Assembly (NCBI GenBank): GCA_021789555.1
Contig: JAJYJK010000002.1
Span: 62,001-126,000 of the forward strand
Direction of reading: 5' to 3'
DNA: 64,000 nucleotides
From: Nitrospirota bacterium
Lineage (GTDB): Bacteria > Nitrospirota > Thermodesulfovibrionia > Thermodesulfovibrionales > JdFR-88
Part shown: positions 51,209 to 60,181 of the stretch, in pieces
Layout of the letters: every line of letters begins with the position of its first letter
Numbering within the stretch: position 1 is the first letter of the stretch
Notes under the pieces: generated by a model
Databases searched by the model: none
What the model saw: the letters and a program-made list of their open reading frames with translations, nothing else
Told to the model about the DNA's origin: nothing
Translations under genes and position numbers: made by a program

Positions 51209-52135
51209 TCACACCCCCACCGGCGACTCCGCCTTTGCCGCATGGGCCTTCCATGCCTCAAAGAATATCTCCGCCTCGTCGGCAAAACCCGTGTGTCTCG
51301 GCCGCCAGCCAAGCAGGGTCTCCGCCTTCCGGCTGTCTACGTGCTGGTCCAGGGCGAGGCATTCCGCAAACGGCCCCAGTTGCCTTTCCGCCTCGCCGAC
51401 CGGCACGTATCTGATATCTTTTTTATAATCTGCCGCGCAGGCTATGGCCTCCACCAGCTCGCTTACGCGCTGGCGGGAAGGGTCCGCCAGGTTGAAAATT
51501 TCGCCCGAAAGCCCGCTTTCGGCCGCGCGCAGGTAGCCGTCCGCCAGGTCGTCGACGTGCACGGCGCACCAGCGGTTGACGCCGTCTCCTATCACGCTCA
51601 GATGGTCTCCCTTCTGCGCGTCCGACATCCATATCCCGAAGAGCCTCTCCTGCCTGCCGTACGCGCACCCCGGCCTTATGACAATCCCCCTTGTCCCGCT
51701 GGTCCCGAGCGCCTTTCGCTCGACTGCGGGACGCCAGGCGACCAGGGAGGGTGGCGAAAGCGCGGAGGTCTCGTCCGCTATTTCGCCCTTCGTATTGCCG
51801 TATACCCAGCAGCCGCTCGTGTAGATGAGCGTCTTCGGGCAGGGCCCGGTCCCGGACAGGGACAAGAAGCTGTCCACGGTCATATTGTCCAGTCCGGCCG
51901 TGTCGCCATGCATCTGCAGCGCCGCGTGCACCAGCACCTGACAGCCCCCCGCAGGCCCGCTGTAGCTGCCCGGCTCCTCCATGCGCCCGATTACCGGATG
52001 TATCTCATTTTCGCGGAGCATCCAGGCCTTCTTTTCGTTCCTGACGAGCCCCCACACCTCATGCCCGGCCCTCCGGAAGGCCTGCGCCACGTTGGACCCT
52101 ATATACCCGCTTGCGCCCGTAATGAACACCTTCAT
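51209..52135 (-). CDS. NAD-dependent epimerase/dehydratase family protein
   Basis: 308 residues from the ATG at 52135 with AAGGGGGA upstream. An extended SDR: nucleotide motif 'MKVFITGASGYIGSNVAQAF' at the N-terminus. 'TLIYTSGCWVYGNTKGEIAD' stands in the place of the YxxxK region; the usual catalytic Tyr-x-x-x-Lys is not evident (the region reads SLVAWRPAVERKAL). 'GIVIRPGCAYGRQERLFGIW' and 'WCAVHVDDLADGYLRAAES' follow the family pattern. The loss of a clear catalytic Tyr/Lys suggests a reductase-like or non-catalytic variant; substrate unknown. Faces tyrS convergently. Confidence 0.82.
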   Translation of the reverse strand: MKVFITGASGYIGSNVAQAFRRAGHEVWGLVRNEKKAWMLRENEIHPVIGRMEEPGSYSGPAGGCQVLVHAALQMHGDTAGLDNMTVDSFLSLSGTGPCPKTLIYTSGCWVYGNTKGEIADETSALSPPSLVAWRPAVERKALGTSGTRGIVIRPGCAYGRQERLFGIWMSDAQKGDHLSVIGDGVNRWCAVHVDDLADGYLRAAESGLSGEIFNLADPSRQRVSELVEAIACAADYKKDIRYVPVGEAERQLGPFAECLALDQHVDSRKAETLLGWRPRHTGFADEAEIFFEAWKAHAAKAESPVGV

Positions 52136-52209
52136 TGCGAGTTCCCCCTTATTTTTATCGCTGATCGGAGCTTTATCAAATCTTATCACCGCAGAGGCAT
52201 TTTTATAAT

Positions 52210-52303
52210 CCCGCCCACCCGCCCCACTCACTCTCCGCTTCGCTCCCCCCTCTCCCGCGGGGAGAGGGTCGGGGTGAGGGTCAGGACAATAAGGTGGGCA
52301 GGA
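52210..52303. repeat. Dispersed GC-rich repeat, long copy
   Basis: CTCACTCTCCGCTTCGCTCC, CCCTCTCCC-GCG-GGGAGAGGG and GGGGTGAGGGT, flanked by CCGCCCACC and GGTGGGCAGG. It lies between the epimerase and MgtC genes, directly upstream of two TATAAA/TATAAT boxes (52305-52320). Confidence 0.65.
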
Positions 52304-52328
52304 CTATAAAATGCTATAATCTGCGGGG

Positions 52329-53006
52329 ATGCAGATAGGCCAGTGGGAGATATTAGCCAGGCTTCTGATTGGCGCCATGATGGGGGGCGTGATAGGCTTC
52401 GAACGCGAGGCCCACGGCCGTCCGGCCGGTTTCAGGACGCACCTGCTCGTCTGCCTCTCCGCCGTGCTCCTCATGGTGATCTCTCACAACCATTACAAGC
52501 TTGCCCCTCCAAACCCGATATTCGGAAAAGTCGATACCGGGAGGATCGTCTCCGGGGCGGTGACCGGCATAGGCTTCCTGGGCGCGGGCGTGATAATCAA
52601 GATGAGGGGGACCATCTACGGGCTTACGACCGCGGCCTGCATCTGGATCGTCTTTGCGATAGGGCTTGCCGTGGGCAGCGGCCTCTATGTCCCTGCGGTG
52701 GCCACCTTCATGCTGACCTTTCTGACGCTCTGGACGCTGAGGATCGCGGAGAGAAAGATCCCGAAGGTGATGTACAGGAGGATAGAGATAACGGCCGACG
52801 ACGTCCTGGCCGAGGAGCAGTTGCGCGCCATCATAGACACGTTCGGCCATGTGACCGGGATCGATTACGAGAAGGACAACCAGACCAGGAGCGTCATATA
52901 CAGCGTCTCGGTTGCCCTGAAACACGATACGCCCTTAAGGCGGCTCCTTAAAGAGCTATCCGAACTGGGGGGCGCAAAGAACGTGAGGATCGGACTGACC
53001 TTTTAG
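52329..53006 (+). CDS. MgtC/SapB-family membrane protein
   Basis: 225 residues. Four or five N-terminal transmembrane segments with the family motif 'LLIGAMMGGVIGFEREAHGR' and 'PAGFRTHLLVCLSAVLLMVI', then 'SGAVTGIGFLGAGVIIKMRG' and 'GLTTAACIWIVFAIGLAVGSG'. A cytoplasmic C-terminal ACT-like domain (about 150-225) follows. MgtC inhibits the F-type ATP synthase and helps survival in low Mg; other family members have unclear roles. TATAAT ends eight bases before the ATG, so the mRNA may have almost no leader. Confidence 0.88.
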   Translation: MQIGQWEILARLLIGAMMGGVIGFEREAHGRPAGFRTHLLVCLSAVLLMVISHNHYKLAPPNPIFGKVDTGRIVSGAVTGIGFLGAGVIIKMRGTIYGLTTAACIWIVFAIGLAVGSGLYVPAVATFMLTFLTLWTLRIAERKIPKVMYRRIEITADDVLAEEQLRAIIDTFGHVTGIDYEKDNQTRSVIYSVSVALKHDTPLRRLLKELSELGGAKNVRIGLTF

Positions 53007-53083
53007 GGAAGCAGAGGCGGGCGTCACCCAGCAAAGGCAAGAGCCTGTCCGATACCGCGGCCGGCGTGTTAAAATCAGAGACT

Positions 53084-54643
53084 ATGGAAAAAAAGGGGAA
53101 AGTCTTCCTGGTCGGGGCCGGCCCCGGCGACATCGGGCTGCTGACGATAAAAGGGGCCCGGTGCCTGGAAAAGGCCGACGTGGTCGTCTATGATTTTCAT
53201 TTGAACTCGCAGGTGCTCAATTACGTCCGGCAGGACGCGGAGTTCATCTACGCGGGCAAGCGGGGCGGCCATCATACGATGGGCCAGGAGGAGATAAACG
53301 CCGTGCTCATCGACCGGGCCAGCGGCGGGAAGACTGTCTGCAGGCTCAAAGGCGGCGACCCCTTCGTCTTCGGCCGCGGCGGCGAGGAGGCCTGCGCCCT
53401 CGCCGAGGCGGGGCTTGAATTCGAGATAGTCCCGGGGGTAAGCTCCGCAGTGGCGGCCCCCGCCTACGCGGGGATACCGCTTACCCACAGAAAGATTTCT
53501 TCCTCCTTTGCCGTTATCCCCGGCTACGAGGACGCCACCAAGCAGAACTCCGCCATCGATTGGGAAAAACTCGCCACCGGGGTCGGCACGCTGGTCTTCC
53601 TGATGGCCGTGAAAAACATGGACGAGCTGGCCGGAAAACTCATCGAAAACGGAAAGCCGCCGGAGACCCCCGTGGCGGTCGTCAGATGGGGCACGAGGCC
53701 CGAGCAAAGGACGATAATAAGCACCCTGGGGGAGATCGCCGGCCAGATGAGGCAAAACGAGATAAGGCCGCCTGCCGTAGTGGTCGTGGGCGAGGTCGTA
53801 AGGCTCAGGGAAAAACTCAGGTGGTATGAAACAAAACCCCTCTTCGGCCACCGCGTGCTCGTCACAAGGCAGCATTCCGCCGCGGCCGCCGGGGCCGCCG
53901 GGTTCGAATCGCTCGAAGACCTGGGCGCGGAGATAATGCAGTTTCCCACGCTGGAGATCGCGCCCCCGGAGAGTTTTGAACCCCTCGACGAGGCCCTGGG
54001 CAGGATCGGCTCCTATGCCTGGATAATATTCACGAGCGCAACCGGGGTGCAATTCTTCTTTGAAAGGTTTTCACATCTTGGCATGGATATACGCTCCATT
54101 AAGGCCGGGATTTGCGCCGTCGGCTCGAAGACGGCGGAAGCCCTCAGGCGGTTCTGCCTGAATGTGGACCTGGTGCCCGAGGAGTTCCGGGCCGAAGGGC
54201 TCATAAAGGCTTTTTGCGCGCTATATCCTTCCGGCCTTGAGGGCAGGCGCTTCCTGCTGCCGCGCGCCGAGGAGGCAAGGGAGCTATTCCCGGAGAAGGT
54301 CAGACGGATGGGCGGCATCATAGATGTCCCGTCCGCATACCGCGCCGTAAAACCATTTGCCCACGGCAAGAGGCTGAAACGTTTCCTGAAGGAAGGAAGG
54401 ATAACCGTGGCCACCTTTACAAGCGGGGCCACCTTTACGAATTTCATGGAAATGGTCGGCGAGGACGCCACGGACCTGCTTCGGGGGGTGGCGATTGCGG
54501 CGATAGGGCCGGTGACGGCAAAGAAGATCGAGCAGGCGGGGCTCAAGGCGGAGATCATTCCCGGGGAGGCGACCATGGAGGCCTTGGAGGAGGCCATCCG
54601 GCTGTGGGCGCTCGGGGAGAAGAGATCAAGTGAGCTGATCTGA
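53084..54643 (+). CDS. Fused uroporphyrinogen-III methyltransferase / uroporphyrinogen-III synthase
   Basis: 519 residues from the ATG at 53084; a GTG at 53066 is possible. The N-terminal CobA/SUMT domain (about 1-245) has 'VFLVGAGPGDIGLLTIKGAR', 'CRLKGGDPFVFGRGGEE' and 'GVSSAVAAPAYAGIPLTHR'. The C-terminal HemD domain (about 258-515) starts 'HRVLVTRQHSAAAAG' and contains 'IIFTSATGVQFFFERF' and 'ATFTSGATFTNFM'. It makes uroporphyrinogen III and methylates it to precorrin-2 for sirohaem, cobalamin or haem d1. The other early haem genes are not here. A mannose-pathway operon starts seven bases downstream. Confidence 0.93.
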   Translation: MEKKGKVFLVGAGPGDIGLLTIKGARCLEKADVVVYDFHLNSQVLNYVRQDAEFIYAGKRGGHHTMGQEEINAVLIDRASGGKTVCRLKGGDPFVFGRGGEEACALAEAGLEFEIVPGVSSAVAAPAYAGIPLTHRKISSSFAVIPGYEDATKQNSAIDWEKLATGVGTLVFLMAVKNMDELAGKLIENGKPPETPVAVVRWGTRPEQRTIISTLGEIAGQMRQNEIRPPAVVVVGEVVRLREKLRWYETKPLFGHRVLVTRQHSAAAAGAAGFESLEDLGAEIMQFPTLEIAPPESFEPLDEALGRIGSYAWIIFTSATGVQFFFERFSHLGMDIRSIKAGICAVGSKTAEALRRFCLNVDLVPEEFRAEGLIKAFCALYPSGLEGRRFLLPRAEEARELFPEKVRRMGGIIDVPSAYRAVKPFAHGKRLKRFLKEGRITVATFTSGATFTNFMEMVGEDATDLLRGVAIAAIGPVTAKKIEQAGLKAEIIPGEATMEALEEAIRLWALGEKRSSELI

Positions 54644-54650
54644 CAAATCC

Positions 54651-55430
54651 ATGTCCAAATCCAAATCTCTTGTAATACTGCCTACCTATATGGAAAAAAA
54701 AACACTTCCGGTGGTCCTTGCAAACGTCCTCTCGCAGGAAGCGGCCGATATCCTGGTAATAGACGACAACTCGCCCGACGGCACTGGACGGATAGCCGAA
54801 TCGTGGGCCGGGCGGGACCCGAGGGTGCACGTCATGAACAGGCCGGGGAAGATGGGGCTTGGCACCGCCTATGTGGCCGGCTTCCTCTGGGGTCTTGAGC
54901 GGGACTATGACTGCTTCATCGAAATGGACTCGGACATGTCCCACAACCCGCTGGACCTCCCCAGGTTCATCGCGGAGATAGACAAAGGGGCGGACCTCGT
55001 CATCGGCTCCAGGTACATAGGCGGCAAGATAAGCGTGGTGGGCTGGGATTTCAAGAGACTTCTGCTGTCGAAATTCGCCAATTTTTACGCCTCGCGGATA
55101 CTCGGCAGCAGACTGAGCGATCTTACCAGCGGCTACCGCGCCTTCAGCCGCAGGGCGCTCGAGCAGGTGGCGTTTGACGAAGTCCATTCGGGAGGATACG
55201 CCTTTCAGATCGAGATGGCCTACAATCTCTGCATGGCCGGGATGCGGGTCGAGGAGATACCCATAGTTTTCACGGAGCGCGCCAGCGGCTCATCCAAGAT
55301 GAGCAAGGCGATCATAAGAGAGGCCGTCTGGCTGCCCTGGAGGCTCAGGCTGCGGCGGATAAACTCCTCGTTCATCAGGCGCGCCCTGGGCATGAAAAAA
55401 AAACATGAAAAAACCGAGCAGGGAGGCTAG
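54651..55430 (+). CDS. Polyprenol-phosphate mannosyltransferase (Dpm1-like, GT2)
   Basis: 259 residues. GT2 fold: 'SLVILPTYMEKKTLPVVLAN', 'ILVIDDNSPDGTGRIAESWA' and the catalytic DxD 'FIEMDSDMSHNPLDLPRFI'. Dpm1-type features are 'VIGSRYIGGKISVVGWDFKR', 'LSDLTSGYRAFSRRALEQV' and 'EIPIVFTERASGSSKMS'. There is no C-terminal membrane domain, so it is the soluble, membrane-associated class. It would make polyprenyl-phosphate-mannose from GDP-mannose, the product supplied by the next gene. Confidence 0.9.
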   Translation: MSKSKSLVILPTYMEKKTLPVVLANVLSQEAADILVIDDNSPDGTGRIAESWAGRDPRVHVMNRPGKMGLGTAYVAGFLWGLERDYDCFIEMDSDMSHNPLDLPRFIAEIDKGADLVIGSRYIGGKISVVGWDFKRLLLSKFANFYASRILGSRLSDLTSGYRAFSRRALEQVAFDEVHSGGYAFQIEMAYNLCMAGMRVEEIPIVFTERASGSSKMSKAIIREAVWLPWRLRLRRINSSFIRRALGMKKKHEKTEQGG

Positions 55431-55433
55431 AGG

Positions 55434-56921
55434 ATGAGTGTCTCTAAAAGGGCCGGGAGGATGACCGTCCGCAAGAAGACGGCCGCAGGCAAAGGCAGGC
55501 ATCTCCATGCCGTCATAATGGCCGGGGGCAAGGGGACCAGGTTCTGGCCCCTGAGCCGCGAGACCTTTCCCAAACAGTTCCTGAAAATATTCGGCGACAA
55601 GACACTCCTTCAAAACACGATTGAGCGGCTGGAAGGCAAAGTCCCGCCCGGCAATTTCATCATCATAACCACGCAAAACCAGGCGGAACTGGTCCGCTGG
55701 CAGACGAAGGGCGTCTTGCCGCCGGAATGCGTGGTGACAGAGCCGGAGGGCAGAAACACCGCCCCGGCCATAGCGCTCGCCGCCTTCAAAAAAAGAAAGG
55801 CCGACAGGAGCGCCCTGCTCCTGGTGCTGCCTTCCGACCATTATATCAGGGACAACGCGGCCTTCTCGGCCGCCGTTGACGCCGCCATCCCGATGGCCGA
55901 GGCGGGATACCTGGTGACATTCGGGATTGTGCCCACCAGGCCCGAGACCGGCTACGGCTATATAAAATCGGGGAAGGCCCCCCTGGGCAAAAATAAAGAC
56001 GTCCTCAGGGTCGAGCGCTTCGTGGAAAAACCCGACGCCAAAAAGGCCCGCGCATTCCTGAACGACAGCTCCTACCTCTGGAACAGCGGCATCTTCCTCT
56101 TCAAGGCGCAGGCGATAATAGCCGAGATGAAGAGGCACATGCCCGCGCTCCATTCGGCCTTCGCGGGGATCGAAAGGCAACTTGGCGCCCCCGGCGAGCA
56201 AAAGGCCCTGGAGGGCCTGTACGGACGGATAGAGCCGGACTCCATCGATTACGGCGTCCTCGAAAAGTCAAAGCGGGTCTGCGTGATGAGGTCGGATTTC
56301 GGCTGGTCCGACATAGGCAGCTGGAACGCCCTCGAGGACGTCATGGAGACGGACGCCGGCGGCAACGTGGTGCTCGGCAATTCGGTCAATATAGAGCCCG
56401 AGAGCTCGATAATCTTCAGCTCCGGAAGGCTCCTGGCCACAATCGGGCTTAAGGCGATGGTGGTCGTGGACACCCCGGACGCCACCCTCATATGCCCCAA
56501 GGACAGGGTGCAGGAGGTGAAAAAACTGGTCGGGAAACTCAAGCAGACGGGCAGGGAAGAATACCTGCTCCCGAGGGTGGAGGAAAGGCCCTGGGGACAT
56601 TTCTGCGTACTCGACAAAGGCCCCGGTTATCAGATAAAGCACATCTGCCTGAAACCCAAGGCAAGGCTCTCCCTGCAGATGCATAACCACAGGAGCGAGC
56701 ACTGGATCGTGGTCTCCGGCACCGCCAGGGTGCAGAGGGGAGATGAAACCTTCTACGTAAACAAGAATGAGAGCACCTACATCCCGAGCACCGTAAAACA
56801 CCGGCTTGAAAACCCCGGCATGATACCCCTGAAGATAATAGAGATACAAAGCGGCGAACACCTGGTCGAAGATGATATAATACGCTTCGATGACATCTAC
56901 GGACGTTCGGCAGACCGGTAA
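55434..56921 (+). CDS. manC: Mannose-1-phosphate guanylyltransferase / mannose-6-phosphate isomerase
   Basis: 495 residues. The N-terminal nucleotidyltransferase has 'MAGGKGTRFWPLSRETFPKQ' near residue 26, 'EPEGRNTAPAIALAAF' and 'RFVEKPDAKKARAFL'. The C-terminal cupin domain has the isomerase-type metal motif 'QMHNHRSEHWIVVSGTARV' and 'YIPSTVKHRLENPG'. The bifunctional enzyme makes GDP-mannose from fructose-6-phosphate together with a mutase. It starts four bases after the Dpm1-like gene and overlaps the next gene by 32 bases. Confidence 0.94.
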   Translation: MSVSKRAGRMTVRKKTAAGKGRHLHAVIMAGGKGTRFWPLSRETFPKQFLKIFGDKTLLQNTIERLEGKVPPGNFIIITTQNQAELVRWQTKGVLPPECVVTEPEGRNTAPAIALAAFKKRKADRSALLLVLPSDHYIRDNAAFSAAVDAAIPMAEAGYLVTFGIVPTRPETGYGYIKSGKAPLGKNKDVLRVERFVEKPDAKKARAFLNDSSYLWNSGIFLFKAQAIIAEMKRHMPALHSAFAGIERQLGAPGEQKALEGLYGRIEPDSIDYGVLEKSKRVCVMRSDFGWSDIGSWNALEDVMETDAGGNVVLGNSVNIEPESSIIFSSGRLLATIGLKAMVVVDTPDATLICPKDRVQEVKKLVGKLKQTGREEYLLPRVEERPWGHFCVLDKGPGYQIKHICLKPKARLSLQMHNHRSEHWIVVSGTARVQRGDETFYVNKNESTYIPSTVKHRLENPGMIPLKIIEIQSGEHLVEDDIIRFDDIYGRSADR

Positions 56922-58764
56922 CCACTGGAGGAAATGGGCATGGCATCTCATCGCCCTGCTCTTTTTCGCCTGGATCTTCGGCATAACCACGAATTTCAGC
57001 CTCAATGACCCGGACCTCTGGTGGCACCTGAAGACCGGCCAGGTGACGCTGCAGACGCGGTCGATCCCCAATCAGGACCTGTTTTCCTTCACCACCCCCG
57101 TCCAGTTGCCCAAGGTGCAAAGAGAGGGGCTGAGGGCCCACTGGCTTGGGCAGGTAATATTCTATCTGGCCTACATGATAGGCGGGTACGCGGGCCTCGG
57201 CGTCTTCAGGGGACTGCTGATAATCGCGCCGATGGCCGCCATCTACCTGTGGCTCGTGAAGAAGGGCGTAAAGCCGTGGATGGCCCTCGGGACAAGCTCG
57301 TTCGGGGCGCTCATGCTTGCCGTGGAGCTGTTCTATTCGTTTGAAAGGCCCCAGGGCATATCTTTCCTGCTTGCCCTGCTGGCCATAATGCTCCTTGAGC
57401 AGATGAAGAAGGAAAACTTGACCATGGCCGTCCTGCTGGCGCTTTTGATGGTTTTTTGGGCGAACGTCCATGCCGGGTTCATCGTCGGCGTGGTGATAAT
57501 CCTCCTATACATCTTCGGGGAGGCGGTGACGTGGGGTTACCACAGGCTCAGGGAAGGGCGCTTGAAGCCGAACTACATCTTTTTTGGCGGGGCGCTGGCG
57601 GCCGTATTCGCCTCCGGCCTGAACCCGAACGGGTACGCCCTGAGTTATAACTACCTCTACGGCATCGCGTCCAGGTTCCTGATGGACATAAAGCACACGG
57701 TGGGCGTTCGGGGAGGGGGCTGGGTCGCAAACGTGGTGCTCGAATTCAGGCCGCTCACCTATTTCTACAGCGACCTCTTCTACCGGTGGCTCATGTTCTA
57801 CTGGGTCTTTACCGGTTTGCTCATCATCCTGCTGCTGGCCAAGTACTGGGTGAGGAAAAAAATCGACCTCACCGAGTTGTTCACGGTATGCTTCGTCTCC
57901 TTTTTCGCCAATTACTACGCAAGGGGGCTCATGTTCTCAATCGTCATACTGTCGTTCTACTACGGAAAAAGCATTCTGGAGCTGGGGGATTTCAAAAGAA
58001 AGTTCTTTGGCCCAAACGGCCCGCGGGTGGCGCCCGCGTTTTTTTCAGCCCTCCTGATAGCAACGACGCTCTGGTTCGGCCTGTACGTGTCCAAGTCCTA
58101 CGCCTGGGCGTTCAAGCCCGGCATGACAAAGCAATGGGTGTCGCCCTGGTATCCGATAAGCGCTGATAAGTTCCTGAAGGAGCACGACATCAAACCGCCG
58201 ATGTACAACTTCTACACCTGGGGGGGATTTCTCATCTGGGACCTCTATCCCAGATACAAGGTCTTCATAGACGGGCGCGCCCTGAGCGATACCATAAACC
58301 GCTCGGCCGACGCCATCCTTAAAAGCTATCCCGGATGGCAGCAGGAGCTTGACGCCTACAACATAAACTTCATACTCGTGCCGGTCATATTCAGGGAATC
58401 GGGATACATAATCCCCGTTTCGGTCTCATTGATAAGCGACCCGCAGTGGAAACTCGTCTACATCGGCGACAATTCCGCCATCTTCGTGAGAAACAGCGCC
58501 GAAAACAGCGGTATCATAAGGCGATACTCGGTTGACAAAAGGGCCGTCCTCAAAGAGATAGTGAGCGTCGAAAACATATTGCTCTTCGGCGACCCGTCGA
58601 ACCCCATCTACAACATAAGCAAGGCCGATGCATTAAGCGCCCTGGGCGACAGCCAGGACGCCCAACAAATCTACGGGATGTACCCGGACTGGGTCAGGAG
58701 AAAATTCAGCACCCTCTTTACGTATTATTCCCCGAACGGCAGCCGGGCGCTGCCGTATGAATAA
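56890..58764 (+). CDS. Large multi-pass membrane protein, candidate GT-C mannosyltransferase
   Basis: 624 residues. About 10-12 transmembrane segments occupy residues 15-400 (for example 'LIALLFFAWIFGIT' and 'IIILLYIFGEAV'-like helices), followed by a soluble C-terminal region (about 420-624). The first extracytoplasmic loop has 'NDPDLWWHLKTGQVTL', with the acidic pair after TM1 that is typical of polyprenyl-phosphate-sugar dependent GT-C transferases. The C-terminal part has 'YNFYTWGGFLIWDLYPRYKV' and 'FIDGRALSD'. The position right after dpm1-like and manC genes, with overlap, suggests it uses polyprenyl-phosphate-mannose. The acceptor is unknown, and this role is inferred rather than demonstrated. 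Confidence 0.7.
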   Translation: MTSTDVRQTGNHWRKWAWHLIALLFFAWIFGITTNFSLNDPDLWWHLKTGQVTLQTRSIPNQDLFSFTTPVQLPKVQREGLRAHWLGQVIFYLAYMIGGYAGLGVFRGLLIIAPMAAIYLWLVKKGVKPWMALGTSSFGALMLAVELFYSFERPQGISFLLALLAIMLLEQMKKENLTMAVLLALLMVFWANVHAGFIVGVVIILLYIFGEAVTWGYHRLREGRLKPNYIFFGGALAAVFASGLNPNGYALSYNYLYGIASRFLMDIKHTVGVRGGGWVANVVLEFRPLTYFYSDLFYRWLMFYWVFTGLLIILLLAKYWVRKKIDLTELFTVCFVSFFANYYARGLMFSIVILSFYYGKSILELGDFKRKFFGPNGPRVAPAFFSALLIATTLWFGLYVSKSYAWAFKPGMTKQWVSPWYPISADKFLKEHDIKPPMYNFYTWGGFLIWDLYPRYKVFIDGRALSDTINRSADAILKSYPGWQQELDAYNINFILVPVIFRESGYIIPVSVSLISDPQWKLVYIGDNSAIFVRNSAENSGIIRRYSVDKRAVLKEIVSVENILLFGDPSNPIYNISKADALSALGDSQDAQQIYGMYPDWVRRKFSTLFTYYSPNGSRALPYE

Positions 58765-58779
58765 CCGCCGGGAAGAGGC

Positions 58780-59370
58780 TCATTCCAGAAAGTCCCGGAT
58801 CATCTCCATGAGATGCCACGCGACGGCCTTCACGCCTTCCAGCAGGGACAGGTACACCGAAGAGGCCCTTGGAAGGCAAATCCCCTCCCGGAGACGTTCT
58901 TCGTGGAGGGCCGCGAAAGCGCCGGCGCTTTTGGAGACCGAGAGCCCGGTCCGCCCCACGTAGCCCGCTATGAAGGCGTCCCCGGCAAGGAGCATCCCGG
59001 CGGCCTCTGAAAACATGTCCCTCAGTTTTTCAAACAGATAGTTCATCTCCTCCTGCGCCTTGTCGCTGAAATATATGTCTTCCAGGGCCTTTCTCCTCAA
59101 AAGCCGGCTTGCGTCCTCGAAATGGTCGCAGACCCGCTCCACATGGCCCGGGATGGAGATATATTTCAGGGCCGCGGGCTCGCTTGCCGCGCTTTTGGAG
59201 AGCTCCCGGCAGAGGTCGTCCCCCAGCCGCCGCACGCGGGGCAGGATAGTGTCCGCTTCATCCAGAAGGGCCGGGTCCGAGCGGAGCGCGCTTTGTCCCA
59301 GAAGCCCCGTCACCACAACAAGCTCCGAGAAAAGCGCGTCAATGCCGGAGACTATCTCTTTCAATTCCAT
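58780..59370 (-). CDS. PhoU/DUF47-like protein
   Basis: 196 residues from the ATG at 59370; the frame is open to 59481, through the 18-base repeats. All-helical. The PhoU-type motif 'KYISIPGHVERVCDHFEDAS' (IPxHIERIxD pattern) is in the middle, and a partial second helix bundle contains 'EEMNYLFEKLRDMFSEAAG'. PhoU-like proteins sit with phosphate transporters or permeases and control phosphate signalling, but no pst or pit gene is adjacent here. It converges with the membrane protein gene 15 bases away and is divergent from the lipoprotein gene. Confidence 0.65.
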   Translation of the reverse strand: MELKEIVSGIDALFSELVVVTGLLGQSALRSDPALLDEADTILPRVRRLGDDLCRELSKSAASEPAALKYISIPGHVERVCDHFEDASRLLRRKALEDIYFSDKAQEEMNYLFEKLRDMFSEAAGMLLAGDAFIAGYVGRTGLSVSKSAGAFAALHEERLREGICLPRASSVYLSLLEGVKAVAWHLMEMIRDFLE

Positions 59371-59396
59371 TCCGAAATAAAACTCCACGCCTCTAT

Positions 59397-59432
59397 ATAT
59401 CTCTAGGATATCAGATATCTCCAGGATATCAG
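59397..59432. repeat. Two tandem 18-bp units ATATCTCTAGGATATCAG / ATATCTCCAGGATATCAG
   Basis: One mismatch between the units. The junction forms GATATC-A-GATATC. It lies just upstream of the PhoU-like ATG and about 120 bases from the lipoprotein start. Confidence 0.75.
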
Positions 59433-59552
59433 GCCAGGGGGCATACGGGGGCCATGATGAAGAGGGTTCGGCGCATGCCATGTTGACCCCGGGGGGGCCG
59501 TTCGTGGATAATGAATACCTGTTTGAAACTCATCACCGATATGGAGGAGTGG

Positions 59553-59990
59553 ATGAAAAGGTCTCTTGTAATCCTGCTGTTCTTCGCCCTTGCCCTGTCC
59601 GCCGGCTGCTCGAAAAAAGCGATAAAGCCCGTCCCGGAGGGGGCCGTTTACTATAACGAGGCCAACGGCGTGATCCAGGCCCTCCTGAAGGGCTACATCA
59701 ACAAGGACGCCGGCGCCATGAAGGCGGTAAGCACCGACAAGGGATACGCCGGGATAGCGCCCGATTTCGAAAAATTCGATTCGGTCAAACTCTCCTTCAC
59801 AACGAAATGGATCGATGTGGCCGGCCGGACCATCGACGTCAACGTGGCATGGGAAGGGGTCTGGACGAAGGGGGACAAGAAAGACAGCGAGCGCGGCATG
59901 GCGGTCTTCGAGCTTGCGGGCACGCCCCCCAGGCTAAATGCCGTCTTGAGCGGCAGCCCGTTTGTCTATCCTAAAGACGGGCCTAAGTAA
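59553..59990 (+). CDS. Small lipoprotein of unknown function
   Basis: 145 residues from the ATG at 59553, which follows GGAGGAG by five bases; earlier ATGs are poorly supported. The signal sequence MKRSLVILLFFALALSAGC ends in a lipobox (Cys about 19). The mature part resembles a small NTF2/SnoaL-like or lipoprotein fold: 'EANGVIQALLKGYINKDAGA', 'FDSVKLSFTTKWIDVAGRTI' and 'DVNVAWEGVWTKGDKKDSE'. It is probably membrane-anchored. I do not recognise the family. Confidence 0.72.
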   Translation: MKRSLVILLFFALALSAGCSKKAIKPVPEGAVYYNEANGVIQALLKGYINKDAGAMKAVSTDKGYAGIAPDFEKFDSVKLSFTTKWIDVAGRTIDVNVAWEGVWTKGDKKDSERGMAVFELAGTPPRLNAVLSGSPFVYPKDGPK

Positions 59991-60127
59991 GGCTTGCACG
60001 GCGGGCTGAAGTAAGAGAATTTTATTTCGCCCCTGTGATAAAATAGTTTGTTGCATTGGGGGTTTACAAGTCTCTGGTAAAACTCTTGTGGGGGTGGCCG
60101 GGTAGCTCTTATACGTGGTAAGGTCTG

Positions 60128-60171
60128 TTACCCGCAGGGTGTTTTACCCGTTAAGATGCTTTACCCGTTAA
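60128..60171. repeat. Three TTACCCG units spaced 16-17 bases upstream of purL
   Basis: TTACCCG at 60128, 60144 and 60161; the last two are part of an exact repeated TTTACCCGTTAA (60143-60154 and 60160-60171). The last copy is 11 bases from the purL start. Confidence 0.6.
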
Positions 60172-60181
60172 TGGTCTCGAT

